Source: Palsa-870 sp035937155 (GTDB taxonomy: Bacteria > Chloroflexota > Dormibacteria > Dormibacterales > Dormibacteraceae). Taken from it: a stretch of DNA of 38,064 nt. This document shows positions 14,642-22,252 of this stretch, piece after piece. A program made the translations under genes and the position numbers. The stretch's first letter is position 1, and each line of letters starts with the position of its first letter. The notes under the pieces are model-generated. The model saw nothing but the letters and a program-made list of their open reading frames with translations. It searched no databases and had not been told where the DNA came from. The stretch is from NCBI GenBank assembly GCA_035937155.1, contig DASYVJ010000042.1, positions 1 to 38,064 of the forward strand, in the 5' to 3' direction.

Positions 14642-15582
14642 GTGGACAGCGCGAAAACGCCGGCAGCGTTGTCTACCAGGATCATCTCGTGTGCGGGAAA
14701 TCCGACGCGTTTGCGCAAGCGCGGCACGAAGGCTTCCATCAAATAGCTCAGTCCGGGGCCTCCACCGTAGGCGCGGAAGTAGTCGCGCTGTCCGAGGTCG
14801 AGGCCGAGCAACAGCCGATCTGAATGACCGGCTTCAACCATGCCATCGATCAGGTCGAGGAGCTGGCTGTCCGGACGGTACTTGATCCGGCCGGGTGTGT
14901 CGTACTCGAGCATCACACCGCGCGCGGCGACCTCCGCATGCAGCTCCAGGTCAGGGTTGCGATCTAGGTGCGCCAGGATGATGCGGTTAGGGCGCACACC
15001 CTCACGGACCAATAGATCGACGATTTGATGTGCGCACGTGCCGATCTCGGTGTGCACGAGGATGGCCGCCCCGGTTGCTCGATGCCCAATCGCCGCCGCG
15101 ACGAGGCGGCGCTCCTCGAGCGTGCTGATGTGCTGGTAGGAAGCTCCTGCCTTGATCACGCCCGCGCGAGCAGGATCGAGCGGAGCTTCGGTGAGCCAAT
15201 CCTCGGGATGCATCCCCTCCTGGAGGTCGGTCAGGATGCGCTGGGCGAGGAGCTCCACCGAGGCCTCGCGCACCCAGTGGTTCTGCGGATAGTGGGCGTC
15301 GCGGTGGTAGCCCGTCGCGGCCACAACATGAACCCCGGTCGCTTCGGAAACGGCCCGCATGCCGGCCGGCCGTCGCCCCAGGCCGATGGGCGTCACCTCG
15401 ACGATCGCCTGCAGCCCGCCGCGCTTTGCCTCACCGACCTCTTCGATCGCGCGGCCGGCGTCGTCGAAGTCCTGGCCCGGCAGCGCGGGCGAGCGCAGGA
15501 ATAGATGGTCGTGCGCGTCGGTCACGCCAAGCTGCACGGGCGCGATCGGCCCGAGGACCGTGACGACCACCGCCTCATGCAT
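14638..15582 (-). CDS. Phosphotriesterase-like metal-dependent hydrolase (possible lactonase)
   Basis: This 314-residue binuclear-metal amidohydrolase belongs to the phosphotriesterase-like family. Metal ligands are visible in order: HDHLFL (HxH), the bridging lysine in GVIKAGASYQ, His in LVHTEIG, His in LAHLDRN, and the catalytic Asp in LLGLDLGQRDY. Members of this family next to sugar genes include lactonases acting on sugar or phosphosugar lactones, which would fit an oxidative sugar route; true phosphotriesterase activity is unlikely to be the native role. The start ATG 15582 overlaps the NagA stop by 8 nt; an 11-residue extension is rejected. The lactonase assignment is inference from context. 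Confidence 0.85.
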   Translation of the reverse strand: MHEAVVVTVLGPIAPVQLGVTDAHDHLFLRSPALPGQDFDDAGRAIEEVGEAKRGGLQAIVEVTPIGLGRRPAGMRAVSEATGVHVVAATGYHRDAHYPQNHWVREASVELLAQRILTDLQEGMHPEDWLTEAPLDPARAGVIKAGASYQHISTLEERRLVAAAIGHRATGAAILVHTEIGTCAHQIVDLLVREGVRPNRIILAHLDRNPDLELHAEVAARGVMLEYDTPGRIKYRPDSQLLDLIDGMVEAGHSDRLLLGLDLGQRDYFRAYGGGPGLSYLMEAFVPRLRKRVGFPAHEMILVDNAAGVFALST

Positions 15583-16726
15583 CCAGGCCGCCCCTACGAT
15601 CGACGACCTGGCCACCGATCAGGGTCAGCCTCACCCGCTGTTCGGGATCAAGGACGACGAGGTCGGCTCGAGCGTCGCGGCGGATCACCCCGCACTCGCC
15701 TTCAATTCCGAGCACACGGGCGGGCGTCAGCGTTGCCATCTCTACTGCGTCGCGCAATGTCAGGCCTGGCAGGCTCGACATCAACTGGACCATGCGGTTC
15801 ATCGTGACCGCACTGCCGGCGAGCGTGCCATCCGCGAGCCGGACGCTGATCCCGTCGCTGAACGTCTCCCGCCCGGCGATCGCGTAGCGACCGGCTGGCG
15901 CACCCGCTGCGGCCGTCGAGTCGCTGGTCAGCGCAACGCGCCCAGGGCCGGCCATCCGTACCGCCAGGGCCAGCATCGCAGGGTGCACGTGGATGCCGTC
16001 GGCGATAAGGCCGACCGTGACGAGCTGTTCCGCCAGCAGTGCGCCTGGAAGTCCGGGCTCTCTGTGGTGCAGCGGCACCATGGCGTTGAAGAGGTGCGTG
16101 CCAAACCGCACTCCCGCAACGAAGCCTGCCTCCGCTTCGGCAAATGACGCTCCTGAATGCCCGGCCGAGACCGTGACGCCGGCTGCGGTCAGCGTCCCCA
16201 CCGCCTCCAGCGCTCCAGGCAGCTCAGGCGCCAGCGTCACCATCCGGGGCGGCCGGGTCAGCAGGCCCTGGACGTGAGCCCGGGTCGGCAGCAGCAGACA
16301 TTTCGGATCGTGTGCGCCGCGGTACTTGGGGTTCAGGAAGGGACCTTCCACGTGTGCGCCGATGACCCGAGCGCCGGAAGCAGTCGCGGCCGCGCACGCG
16401 CTGACGAAAGCGACGGCCTCGTCGATCGGCCGCGAGATCAGCGTGGGCAGGAAGCTCGTGACTCCATATCGCGGCAGGCCGGAGGATATGGCAGCGATTG
16501 CATCAGCACCCGACGCGGCGTCGTGGCCGGCCAGGCCGTTTACCTGGAGATCGATGAAGCCTGGTGTGACCGTGTCACCCACCTCGGTCAGCAACGTGCT
16601 TCCCGGTACGTCGACCTTGCCCCGCTTGACCCACGCGATGTGTTGGCCCTCAACCAGGACCGTGGCGACGACCAGCTCACGCAGTGGTGTGATGACGCGT
16701 CCCTGCAGAAGGAACCGGATCGGCAT
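15575..16726 (-). CDS. nagA: N-acetylglucosamine-6-phosphate deacetylase
   Basis: The 383-residue amidohydrolase removes acetate from N-acetylglucosamine-6-phosphate or a close analogue. Family motifs are all present: TPGFIDLQVNG, AHVEGPFLNPKYRGAH (metal Glu), SAGHSGASF and GTHLFNAMVPLHHREPG (metal His), LIADGIHVHP, the catalytic Asp in ALTSDSTAAAG, and LTPARVLGI near the end. ATG 16726 is the family start; the ORF extension upstream runs across the divergent ROK gene. It leads the minus arm. No NagB-type deaminase gene is seen nearby, so the fate of the amino sugar is unclear. Close relatives may act on other N-acetyl sugars. Confidence 0.92.
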   Translation of the reverse strand: MPIRFLLQGRVITPLRELVVATVLVEGQHIAWVKRGKVDVPGSTLLTEVGDTVTPGFIDLQVNGLAGHDAASGADAIAAISSGLPRYGVTSFLPTLISRPIDEAVAFVSACAAATASGARVIGAHVEGPFLNPKYRGAHDPKCLLLPTRAHVQGLLTRPPRMVTLAPELPGALEAVGTLTAAGVTVSAGHSGASFAEAEAGFVAGVRFGTHLFNAMVPLHHREPGLPGALLAEQLVTVGLIADGIHVHPAMLALAVRMAGPGRVALTSDSTAAAGAPAGRYAIAGRETFSDGISVRLADGTLAGSAVTMNRMVQLMSSLPGLTLRDAVEMATLTPARVLGIEGECGVIRRDARADLVVLDPEQRVRLTLIGGQVVDRRGGLDA

Positions 16727-16748
16727 GGGTGGCACTATTGTCCCCACA
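16727..16748. promoter_or_regulatory. 22-bp divergent region with overlapping -10-like boxes
   Basis: Only 22 bp separate the nagA ATG (16726) from the ROK gene GTG (16749). On the plus strand TATTGT (16736-16741) is followed by 7 nt and GTG. On the minus strand AATAGT (16739-16734) is followed by 7 nt and ATG. The two hexamers overlap by four bases, so the promoters would compete and both mRNAs would be leaderless. No ribosome binding site precedes either start. Both -35 regions would lie inside the coding sequences. This is read from sequence only. Confidence 0.45.
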
Positions 16749-17663
16749 GTGACCTCACGCCATCTCGGGTTGGACCTCGGAGGGACCAACCTGAAGTGGG
16801 TGGTCCTGGAACGCGACGGGTCGTCACAGAGCGTGCTGGCCACGGGCCAGGTGCCGACCGATACCAGCCGCGGCGAGCGCAGCGTTGTCGAACAGATGAT
16901 TGAAATCGCTCGCGCTTCCTTCCGGGATCTGGGATTGATGGAGACGGTCGGCATCGGTGTGCCCGGTCTTTACGACCCGGTGGCGGGTACGACCCGGTTC
17001 ATGCCCAACGTCCCCGGCAAGTGGGCGGGCGTACCCGTGGCCGCGGAGGTCAGCGCGGCGGTGCGCGCCCCGGCACTGCTGATCAACGACGCAAGAGGCT
17101 TCACGCTGGCCGAGCATCGCCTCGGCGCGGGACGCGGGGTGGACTCCATGCTCGGCATCACGCTTGGCACGGGAGTCGGCGGCGGGCTGATCCTCGGGGG
17201 AGCCCTCTACATGGGTCATGACGGCACCGCGGGCGAGTTCGGCCACCTGACGATCCTGCCCGACGGCCCACCGTGCAACTGCGGCAGCCGCGGCTGTCTG
17301 GAAGCACTGGCGAGGGCGGACGCGATCGTCGCAGCTTGCGGGCAGTCAACCGTGGAGATGTCTGTTCAGGCAGCCCGCGCCGGCGACCGGCGCGCACAGC
17401 AAGGGCTCACCGAGGTCGGACAGTATCTGGGCATCGGCGTTGGCAACGTGCTCGCAATGCTGAGTGTCGATCGCGTGGTGGTCGGAGGCGGTGTGGCGGC
17501 AGCGGGGGAGATGCTGCTCGAGCCCCTGCGGGCAGAGCTCCGGCGGCGCGTATTCATCACCGACCTGGATGCGGTGAGCGTGGTTGGCGCGGAGCTGGGC
17601 ATCTGGGCGGGGGCGATCGGCGCAGCGCTGCACGGAGCCGGTGCGGCTCCGTCCGTAGGCTAA
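16749..17663 (+). CDS. ROK-family sugar kinase
   Basis: This 304-residue kinase phosphorylates a hexose or N-acetyl hexosamine. It has the ATP motif LGLDLGGTNLKWVVL at the N-terminus, GVPGLYDP, the second phosphate motif GITLGTGVGGGLI, DGTAGEFGHLTI (ROK ExGH motif), the zinc motif CNCGSRGCLEAL, and VVVGGGVAAAGE. There is no N-terminal helix-turn-helix, so it is a kinase rather than a ROK repressor. GTG 16749 is the only start that keeps the ATP motif without overlapping nagA. It leads the plus arm and diverges from nagA; the obvious reading is that it makes the phosphosugar that NagA deacetylates. Confidence 0.9.
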   Translation: MTSRHLGLDLGGTNLKWVVLERDGSSQSVLATGQVPTDTSRGERSVVEQMIEIARASFRDLGLMETVGIGVPGLYDPVAGTTRFMPNVPGKWAGVPVAAEVSAAVRAPALLINDARGFTLAEHRLGAGRGVDSMLGITLGTGVGGGLILGGALYMGHDGTAGEFGHLTILPDGPPCNCGSRGCLEALARADAIVAACGQSTVEMSVQAARAGDRRAQQGLTEVGQYLGIGVGNVLAMLSVDRVVVGGGVAAAGEMLLEPLRAELRRRVFITDLDAVSVVGAELGIWAGAIGAALHGAGAAPSVG

Positions 17664-17676
17664 TCTCTTGGGCGAC

Positions 17677-18726
17677 GTGGTCAAGATCGGGCTGCTCGGG
17701 TCGGGTTTCGTGGCGGACTTCTACATGGAGGGTCTGCGCGACGTCCCGGGAACCCAGGTCGTCGCCAACTACTCACGTTCTGAAGAGCGCGCCAAGGAAT
17801 TCGGCCATCGCCATGGCGTGGCCCGCAATTACACACGCATCGAAGACCTCTGTGCGGACACGAATGTCCAGATGGTCGTCATCGCACTGCCGAACCACCT
17901 GCATCTTCCGGCGACTCGCATCGCCGCTGCCGCCCGCAAAGCGATCGTCTGCACAAAGCCATTGGCCCGCAACGCCGGCGAGGCAGCCCAGATGGTGAAC
18001 CTCGTCCGCACCGCTGGCGTGATGCACGGTTATGCGGAGACAGAAGTCTTCTCGCCCGACGTCATGCGCGCGCGCGACATGATCGAGAGCGGCGCTATCG
18101 GCGAGCTGCTGACCGTGCGCGCTCGAGAGGCCCACTCGGGTCCTCATGCGCCTCATTTCTGGGACGCCGAGACGGCCGGCGGCGGCGCGCTTCTGGACAT
18201 GGGCTGTCACACCGTCGAGGCGGCGCGCTACTTCTTTGGCAAAGACAAACCGATCAAGGATGTCTTCGCCTGGGGCGCCACCCTTGTCCACCACGACAAG
18301 ACCAAGGCGGAGGACAACGCGGTGCTCCTGCTGCGCCTCGAGGATGGTAGGACCTCACTTACCGAGGCGTCATGGACGGCGAAAGGTGGCATGGAGCTGC
18401 GCAACGAGATCTACGGCACGATGGGCCGCATCGTCACCGACACCACGTCGACGCGTATCCGCGCCTTCGTTCAGGAACCGGCCGGGTACCTGATGGAGAA
18501 GGCGGACGCTGATGTTGGGTGGGTGTTTCCGATTCCCGACGAGGCTCGGGTTTACGGCTATCACGAGGAGATGCGGCACTTCGTGCAGTGCTTTGTCGAG
18601 GGCAAGCAGCCGCGCGAGGACTTCATCGACGGGTACGTCGTCAACTGCGTCCTCGACGCCGCCTACAAGTCGATGAAGAGCGGGCACTGGGAACCAGTCC
18701 AGGTCGACTCCAAAGTCACCGGCTGA
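17677..18726 (+). CDS. Gfo/Idh/MocA-family NAD(P)-dependent dehydrogenase
   Basis: The 349-residue sugar oxidoreductase has an N-terminal Rossmann fold (VKIGLLGSGFVADFYMEGL), VVIALPNHLHLPATR, and the catalytic-lysine motif CTKPLARN (EKP in most relatives). A substrate-binding half follows with GGGALLDMGCHTVEAARYFF, including the conserved Asp and His. It would oxidise or reduce a sugar or inositol-like carbon. GTG 17677 is preferred over TTG 17668 because it gives the family start VKIG. It follows the ROK gene by 13 bp and precedes the SIS gene by 3 bp. Together with the lactonase-like enzyme on the other arm it suggests oxidation of a sugar to its lactone, which is inference. Confidence 0.88.
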   Translation: MVKIGLLGSGFVADFYMEGLRDVPGTQVVANYSRSEERAKEFGHRHGVARNYTRIEDLCADTNVQMVVIALPNHLHLPATRIAAAARKAIVCTKPLARNAGEAAQMVNLVRTAGVMHGYAETEVFSPDVMRARDMIESGAIGELLTVRAREAHSGPHAPHFWDAETAGGGALLDMGCHTVEAARYFFGKDKPIKDVFAWGATLVHHDKTKAEDNAVLLLRLEDGRTSLTEASWTAKGGMELRNEIYGTMGRIVTDTTSTRIRAFVQEPAGYLMEKADADVGWVFPIPDEARVYGYHEEMRHFVQCFVEGKQPREDFIDGYVVNCVLDAAYKSMKSGHWEPVQVDSKVTG

Positions 18727-18729
18727 CAG

Positions 18730-19512
18730 GTGTCTACGCACTCAGGCTCGCGCTGGATTGAGGCGGGCATCGAGATCCTTCAGAAGATCCAGGAGACTCA
18801 GTCAGAACCCATCGAGCGGGCGAGCCAGATCTGCGCCGAAGCGATCGGCGCGGGAGGCTTGGTGCACCTTTTCGGCACCGGCCATTCGCGGATCCCAGTA
18901 GAGGAGATGTTCCCCCGCTACGGCTCGTACCCCGGCTTCCACCCGATCGTCGAGCTCTCGATGACGTTCCACACGCAGGTGGTGGGTGCCAACGGCCAGC
19001 GGCAGGCGATGTTCATCGAGCGCATGCCGGGCCTCGCCGAGGTGATCCTCTCGAATTTCAAGTTCGCGCCGAAGGATGCTCTGATCGCTTTCTCGGCCAG
19101 CGGTCTGGGGGCAGTGGTGGTAGAGATGGCACGGGGAGCGCGGCGCCGCGGCCTGCCGGTGATCGCAGTCAGCTCGCTGGCCCAGTCTCAGGCGGGTGAG
19201 GTGGACAAGGAGGTTGGCGCGCGGCTGCTCGATGAAGCGGATGTGGTCATCGATCTCTGTACTCCCGCGGGCGATGCCCTTAGCCACCTCGAAGGATTGG
19301 CCGAGACTCCAGTCGGTCCCGGCTCGACTCTTGCCGCAGTTGCCATCGCCGACGCGATCAAGGTGCGCACGGCCGAGCTGCTGGTGGCCGCCGGCAAGAT
19401 GCCGCCGGTCATCACGAGTGCTGCCCTGGTCGGTCGCAAGCGTTCCGAGGAGCTTTTCGAAGCCGCTTACAAGGAATACGCGCGCCGCGCTTCGCGCACT
19501 CTCGCAACCTGA
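18730..19512 (+). CDS. SIS-domain sugar isomerase (UPF0309-like)
   Basis: The 260-residue protein has a phosphosugar-binding SIS fold. GLVHLFGTGHSRIPVEEMF marks the first sugar-phosphate loop; LIAFSASGLGAVVVEMARGA is the serine-rich second loop; PVIAVSSLAQSQAG and GSTLAAVAIADAIKVRTAELL follow. The FGTGHS signature is like UPF0309 proteins, whose reaction is not established. An isomerase or amino-sugar-processing role is possible and could cover the missing deaminase step; this is inference. It begins at GTG 18730, 3 bp behind the dehydrogenase gene, without a clear ribosome binding site, suggesting reinitiation. Confidence 0.85.
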   Translation: MSTHSGSRWIEAGIEILQKIQETQSEPIERASQICAEAIGAGGLVHLFGTGHSRIPVEEMFPRYGSYPGFHPIVELSMTFHTQVVGANGQRQAMFIERMPGLAEVILSNFKFAPKDALIAFSASGLGAVVVEMARGARRRGLPVIAVSSLAQSQAGEVDKEVGARLLDEADVVIDLCTPAGDALSHLEGLAETPVGPGSTLAAVAIADAIKVRTAELLVAAGKMPPVITSAALVGRKRSEELFEAAYKEYARRASRTLAT

Positions 19513-19539
19513 CGCTCTCCGGGTAACGAGCAGCGCACC

Positions 19540-20475
19540 CTGGACACCTTCAGCTTTGTCGGCGTCACCACTGGACAGTCGGCGGCCACGCGGCTGTTTC
19601 CTGCGTGGGCTGACGAGCTAGGCCTCGGCGACGTGCAGCTCGTCGGCTGCGACGTGCCGATTCACGCCCCGCGCCAGCAGTATCGCGACCTCGTCCAGAG
19701 CATCAAGAGCGACGAGCACGCGCGTGGGGCTCTCATCACGACACACAAGATCGATCTTTTCGAAGCATGCAGCGACCTCTTCGACCGGATCGACGAGAGC
19801 GCGGATCTATGCGGTGAGGCTTCGTGCCTCTACAAGCGCGACGGTCTTCTGTGCGCGCAAGCAACGGACCCGGTTGCCGCCGGCAGGACACTCGGAGAGT
19901 TCCTCCCCGAGGACTACTGGGCCAAGACAGCCGGCGAGGTGCTTTGCCTGGGTGCAGGAGGATCAGCAATCGCGATCACGGTTCATCTCATCAAGCGCGC
20001 AGCGAATTCGTCCGGTCCTGTTCGCATCACAGTGGTGAACCGCAGCCCAGCACGGCTCGAAGCGATGCAAGCGATCCTTACCAGGCTGAACCCGCTCATC
20101 CAGGTCGACTATGTCCACAACCTCGACTCACAGGTCAATGACCAACTGGTGCACGACCTGGCGCCCGGATCCCTGGTGATCAACGCCACCGGAATGGGCA
20201 AGGACACGCCCGGCTCACCAATAACGGATCAAGCCGTATTTCCCTCAGGCGGCCTCGCATGGGAGCTGAACTACCGCGGTGACCTGCAGTTCCTGCACCA
20301 GGCGCTCAAGCAAAAGGAAAGTCGCAGTCTGCAAGTTCACGACGGCTGGCGGTACTTCATCCATGGGTGGGCCACCGTCATCGAAGAGGTATTTGATCTT
20401 CGGATCCACGAACACCAACTCTCTCGCCTGGCATTGCTATCCGAAGCGGAGCGCCCAGACCGGACAATTAGCTAG
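19540..20475 (+). CDS. Shikimate-dehydrogenase-like oxidoreductase, apparent CTG start
   Basis: The 311-residue protein resembles shikimate dehydrogenases (AroE family). The N-terminal substrate domain has FSFVGVTTGQS and GALITTHKIDL, with the catalytic Lys near 70, and ATDPVAAGRTL with the partner Asp near 110. The NAD(P) domain has CLGAGGSAIAITVHLIKR and LVINATGMGKDTPGSP. Homology starts right after CTG 19540; between the upstream stop (19510) and GTG 19633 there is no ATG, GTG or TTG in frame, and starting at 19633 would delete the TTGQS substrate segment. CTG is therefore the likely start. It lies 27 bp behind the SIS gene. Its substrate is probably a sugar-derived polyol, not shikimate. 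Its stop overlaps the stop of the convergent hydrolase (CTAG). Confidence 0.8.
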   Translation: MDTFSFVGVTTGQSAATRLFPAWADELGLGDVQLVGCDVPIHAPRQQYRDLVQSIKSDEHARGALITTHKIDLFEACSDLFDRIDESADLCGEASCLYKRDGLLCAQATDPVAAGRTLGEFLPEDYWAKTAGEVLCLGAGGSAIAITVHLIKRAANSSGPVRITVVNRSPARLEAMQAILTRLNPLIQVDYVHNLDSQVNDQLVHDLAPGSLVINATGMGKDTPGSPITDQAVFPSGGLAWELNYRGDLQFLHQALKQKESRSLQVHDGWRYFIHGWATVIEEVFDLRIHEHQLSRLALLSEAERPDRTIS

Positions 20476-21311
20476 GCGAACCTCTTCACGAACGCGAGAG
20501 CCGTGTCGGCGACTTCGCGCCAGCCGTTGTCGATGACCAAGGCGTGTCCCCGGTTCTTCATCTCGACGATCTCGGTCACGCCCTCGTTGCGCTTCTGCTG
20601 CTTGTACGACGCGTTCGCGATCGCCCATGGCACGACGTGATCTTTCTCGCCTGAGATGATCAGTAGCGGTCCGCGCTCGGGGTTTTTGATGTCGACCTTG
20701 GCCTCGGTCCACGGGTTGAGGTTGGCGGCGGCGGCCTGAAAGAGAGGCACACCGGACGCCGGGACCGAGAAGGTGTCGTAAAGCTCCTTGGCCTCTTCCT
20801 CGCTGACGACGTTGGCGAAGGCGTAGCGGAACTGCTCATAGGTGAGCGGGATCGCGCGGTTGCGGTTGGCCGGGTTGCCGAGAACCGGAGAGGCGGACTT
20901 TAGAGCCGAGAATGGCAGAGGCAGCACGCCGCGGAACGGCGCGGGGTCGATTGCTACCGCAGCCGCGAAGAGGCCTCGTCCGGCCATCATCTGCGTGAGC
21001 AAGCCCCCAAAGGAGTGCCCGATCACCGCCGGCTTCTTCTTCAGCTTGCCGATCACCTCCGCGTAGCTGTCTGCCACCTGTCCGACTGTCTTGTGAGCGA
21101 ACACCTCGGGGTGTGCTTTCGCCTCCGCGACGGTCGGGGGGTCGTCAGGCCATCCCGGCGTGAGCGGTGCGTAGCCGGCCTGTTCGAAAACGGTGGCCCA
21201 ACGGTCCCAGCTGCTTGGCAACAGCCAGAGGCCGTGGATGAACACGACCGGTGTGCGTCCCGTCGCGTTGGCCTCATCGATCTGCTCTGTGGTCGCGCTC
21301 GCTATCGCCAT
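20472..21311 (-). CDS. Alpha/beta hydrolase
   Basis: The 279-residue enzyme has PVVFIHGLWLLPSSW (oxyanion loop), the nucleophile elbow VIGHSFGGLL (Ser near 100), LLIISGEKDHVVPW (acid loop) and the catalytic His in NRGHALVID. Motifs fit the haloalkane-dehalogenase/esterase-like branch; the substrate is not predictable. ATG 21311 is preceded by a GGGGG stretch at reasonable spacing. There is no signal peptide. It converges with the sugar operon and shares its last bases with that operon's final stop codon, leaving no room for a conventional terminator between them. Confidence 0.87.
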   Translation of the reverse strand: MAIASATTEQIDEANATGRTPVVFIHGLWLLPSSWDRWATVFEQAGYAPLTPGWPDDPPTVAEAKAHPEVFAHKTVGQVADSYAEVIGKLKKKPAVIGHSFGGLLTQMMAGRGLFAAAVAIDPAPFRGVLPLPFSALKSASPVLGNPANRNRAIPLTYEQFRYAFANVVSEEEAKELYDTFSVPASGVPLFQAAAANLNPWTEAKVDIKNPERGPLLIISGEKDHVVPWAIANASYKQQKRNEGVTEIVEMKNRGHALVIDNGWREVADTALAFVKRFA

Positions 21312-21353
21312 GATCTGCCCCCTACTTCTCCAGACCGTGGAATTCCCGCGCGG

Positions 21354-21381
21354 ATCCGTTGCTTGAAACTGTTCAACGGAT
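21354..21381. repeat. Inverted repeat, 8-bp arms
   Basis: ATCCGTTG (21354-21361) and CAACGGAT (21374-21381) are perfect complements around a 12-nt loop. The right arm overlaps the ATG of the LLM-like remnant. It may be an operator of the former gene; there is no T-run to support a terminator. Confidence 0.5.
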
Positions 21382-21485
21382 GCCCGACTACCACCATGAT
21401 CTGCTGTTTGGCCTCAGCTTGCCGCCGAGCGCACGTGACCATGAAGCGATCCTTATGACAGCGGAGCAAGCCGACGACCTGGGTC
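21380..21485 (+). pseudogene. N-terminal remnant of an LLM-class flavin oxidoreductase
   Basis: From ATG 21380 the frame reads MPDYHHDLLFGLSLPPSARD then EAILMTAEQADDLGL. This closely matches the opening of luciferase-like monooxygenases (FGxxLxP, then ADxLGL). After about 35 residues the homology stops where a strand and QDHPY-type motif would be expected, and the frame enters the antisense of the Crp/Fnr gene. The rest of the enzyme (about 270 residues) is missing, so this is a truncated relic in the 207-bp gap between two minus-strand genes. Confidence 0.5.
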
Positions 21486-21518
21486 TCGGGGACCAATCGG
21501 ACGGCTGGCGATCCGAAT

Positions 21519-22214
21519 CTAGCTATCGAAAGTCCGCACGATTTCGGCGAGGCGGACGGGGTCCAGAACCCGCGTCATTCCGGGGGCGGTTTCGACGATC
21601 CCCGCGTCGCGCAGAGTTTTCAACGCTCGGCTCACAACCTCGCGTGACGATCCAATCGAAGCGGCCAGAGCTTCTTGAGTGGCTCTCGCCTCCAGCTTCC
21701 CGGCCGCAAGCTGGAACCGGCTGGCCCGCTCGAGCAGGTCGAAGGCCAGCCGCTCGGCGAGGTTGCCCAGTGACCGCACCGCGATCACCCGGAGGTCGTA
21801 TCGAACTCTCGCGGCGAGCATCGTCGCGATGGCGGTGACCACCTCTATCTCACTGGCCGCCACGCGACGGACCGTCTCCAGGTCAAGGATTGTCAGCGTG
21901 GAATCGACCACCGCCTGGACGGACACCAACGAGGCACCTCTCATGACCTCAGTGCCGGGGACCAGGTTCCGACCGCCGACCATATTGCCCGGGTAGATGA
22001 AGGCGACAGTGGCTTCGCGTCCATCCGCAACTGTCCAGAACATCCGGACCAACCCTCGCTGCAGCACGAAGGACCGGCCCGGCGCGCCCATGCGGAAGGC
22101 GACGGTTCCGGCAGCGTGAACAGCCCGCTCCGAGTTCTCGAGCACGCGCCTCCGGTTCGCGCTGCTCAACAGGGCAAGGAAATCAACATCCTCTCCGGCG
22201 AAAGCCGGGACCAC
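21519..22214 (-). CDS. Crp/Fnr-family transcriptional regulator
   Basis: The 231-residue regulator has an N-terminal cyclic-nucleotide-binding-type beta roll (about residues 10-130; GTVAFRMGAPGRSFVLQRG, VAFIYPGNMVGG). A long dimer helix and a C-terminal winged helix follow: EARATQEALAASIGSSREVVSRALKTLRDAGIVET (recognition helix SSREVVSRAL; the span is quoted as two adjoining motifs, EARATQEALAASIG and SSREVVSRALKTL). FNR-type cysteines are absent, so no iron-sulfur cluster is expected. The GTG start lies 38 bp after the CDF exporter stop on the same strand, so the two may be co-transcribed. A 13-bp palindrome sits just before the start codon and may be an autoregulatory site. Confidence 0.85.
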   Translation of the reverse strand: MVPAFAGEDVDFLALLSSANRRRVLENSERAVHAAGTVAFRMGAPGRSFVLQRGLVRMFWTVADGREATVAFIYPGNMVGGRNLVPGTEVMRGASLVSVQAVVDSTLTILDLETVRRVAASEIEVVTAIATMLAARVRYDLRVIAVRSLGNLAERLAFDLLERASRFQLAAGKLEARATQEALAASIGSSREVVSRALKTLRDAGIVETAPGMTRVLDPVRLAEIVRTFDS

Positions 22215-22216
22215 AA

Positions 22217-22229
22217 CAGAAATGTTCTG
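22217..22229. promoter_or_regulatory. Palindrome upstream of the Crp/Fnr gene
   Basis: CAGAA-ATG-TTCTG is a perfect inverted repeat with 5-bp arms, two bases before the regulator's GTG start. It is a candidate binding site for the regulator itself, though shorter than a classic Crp site. Confidence 0.35.
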
Positions 22230-22252
22230 CTGATTTCCCGGCGCGTGCGCCG

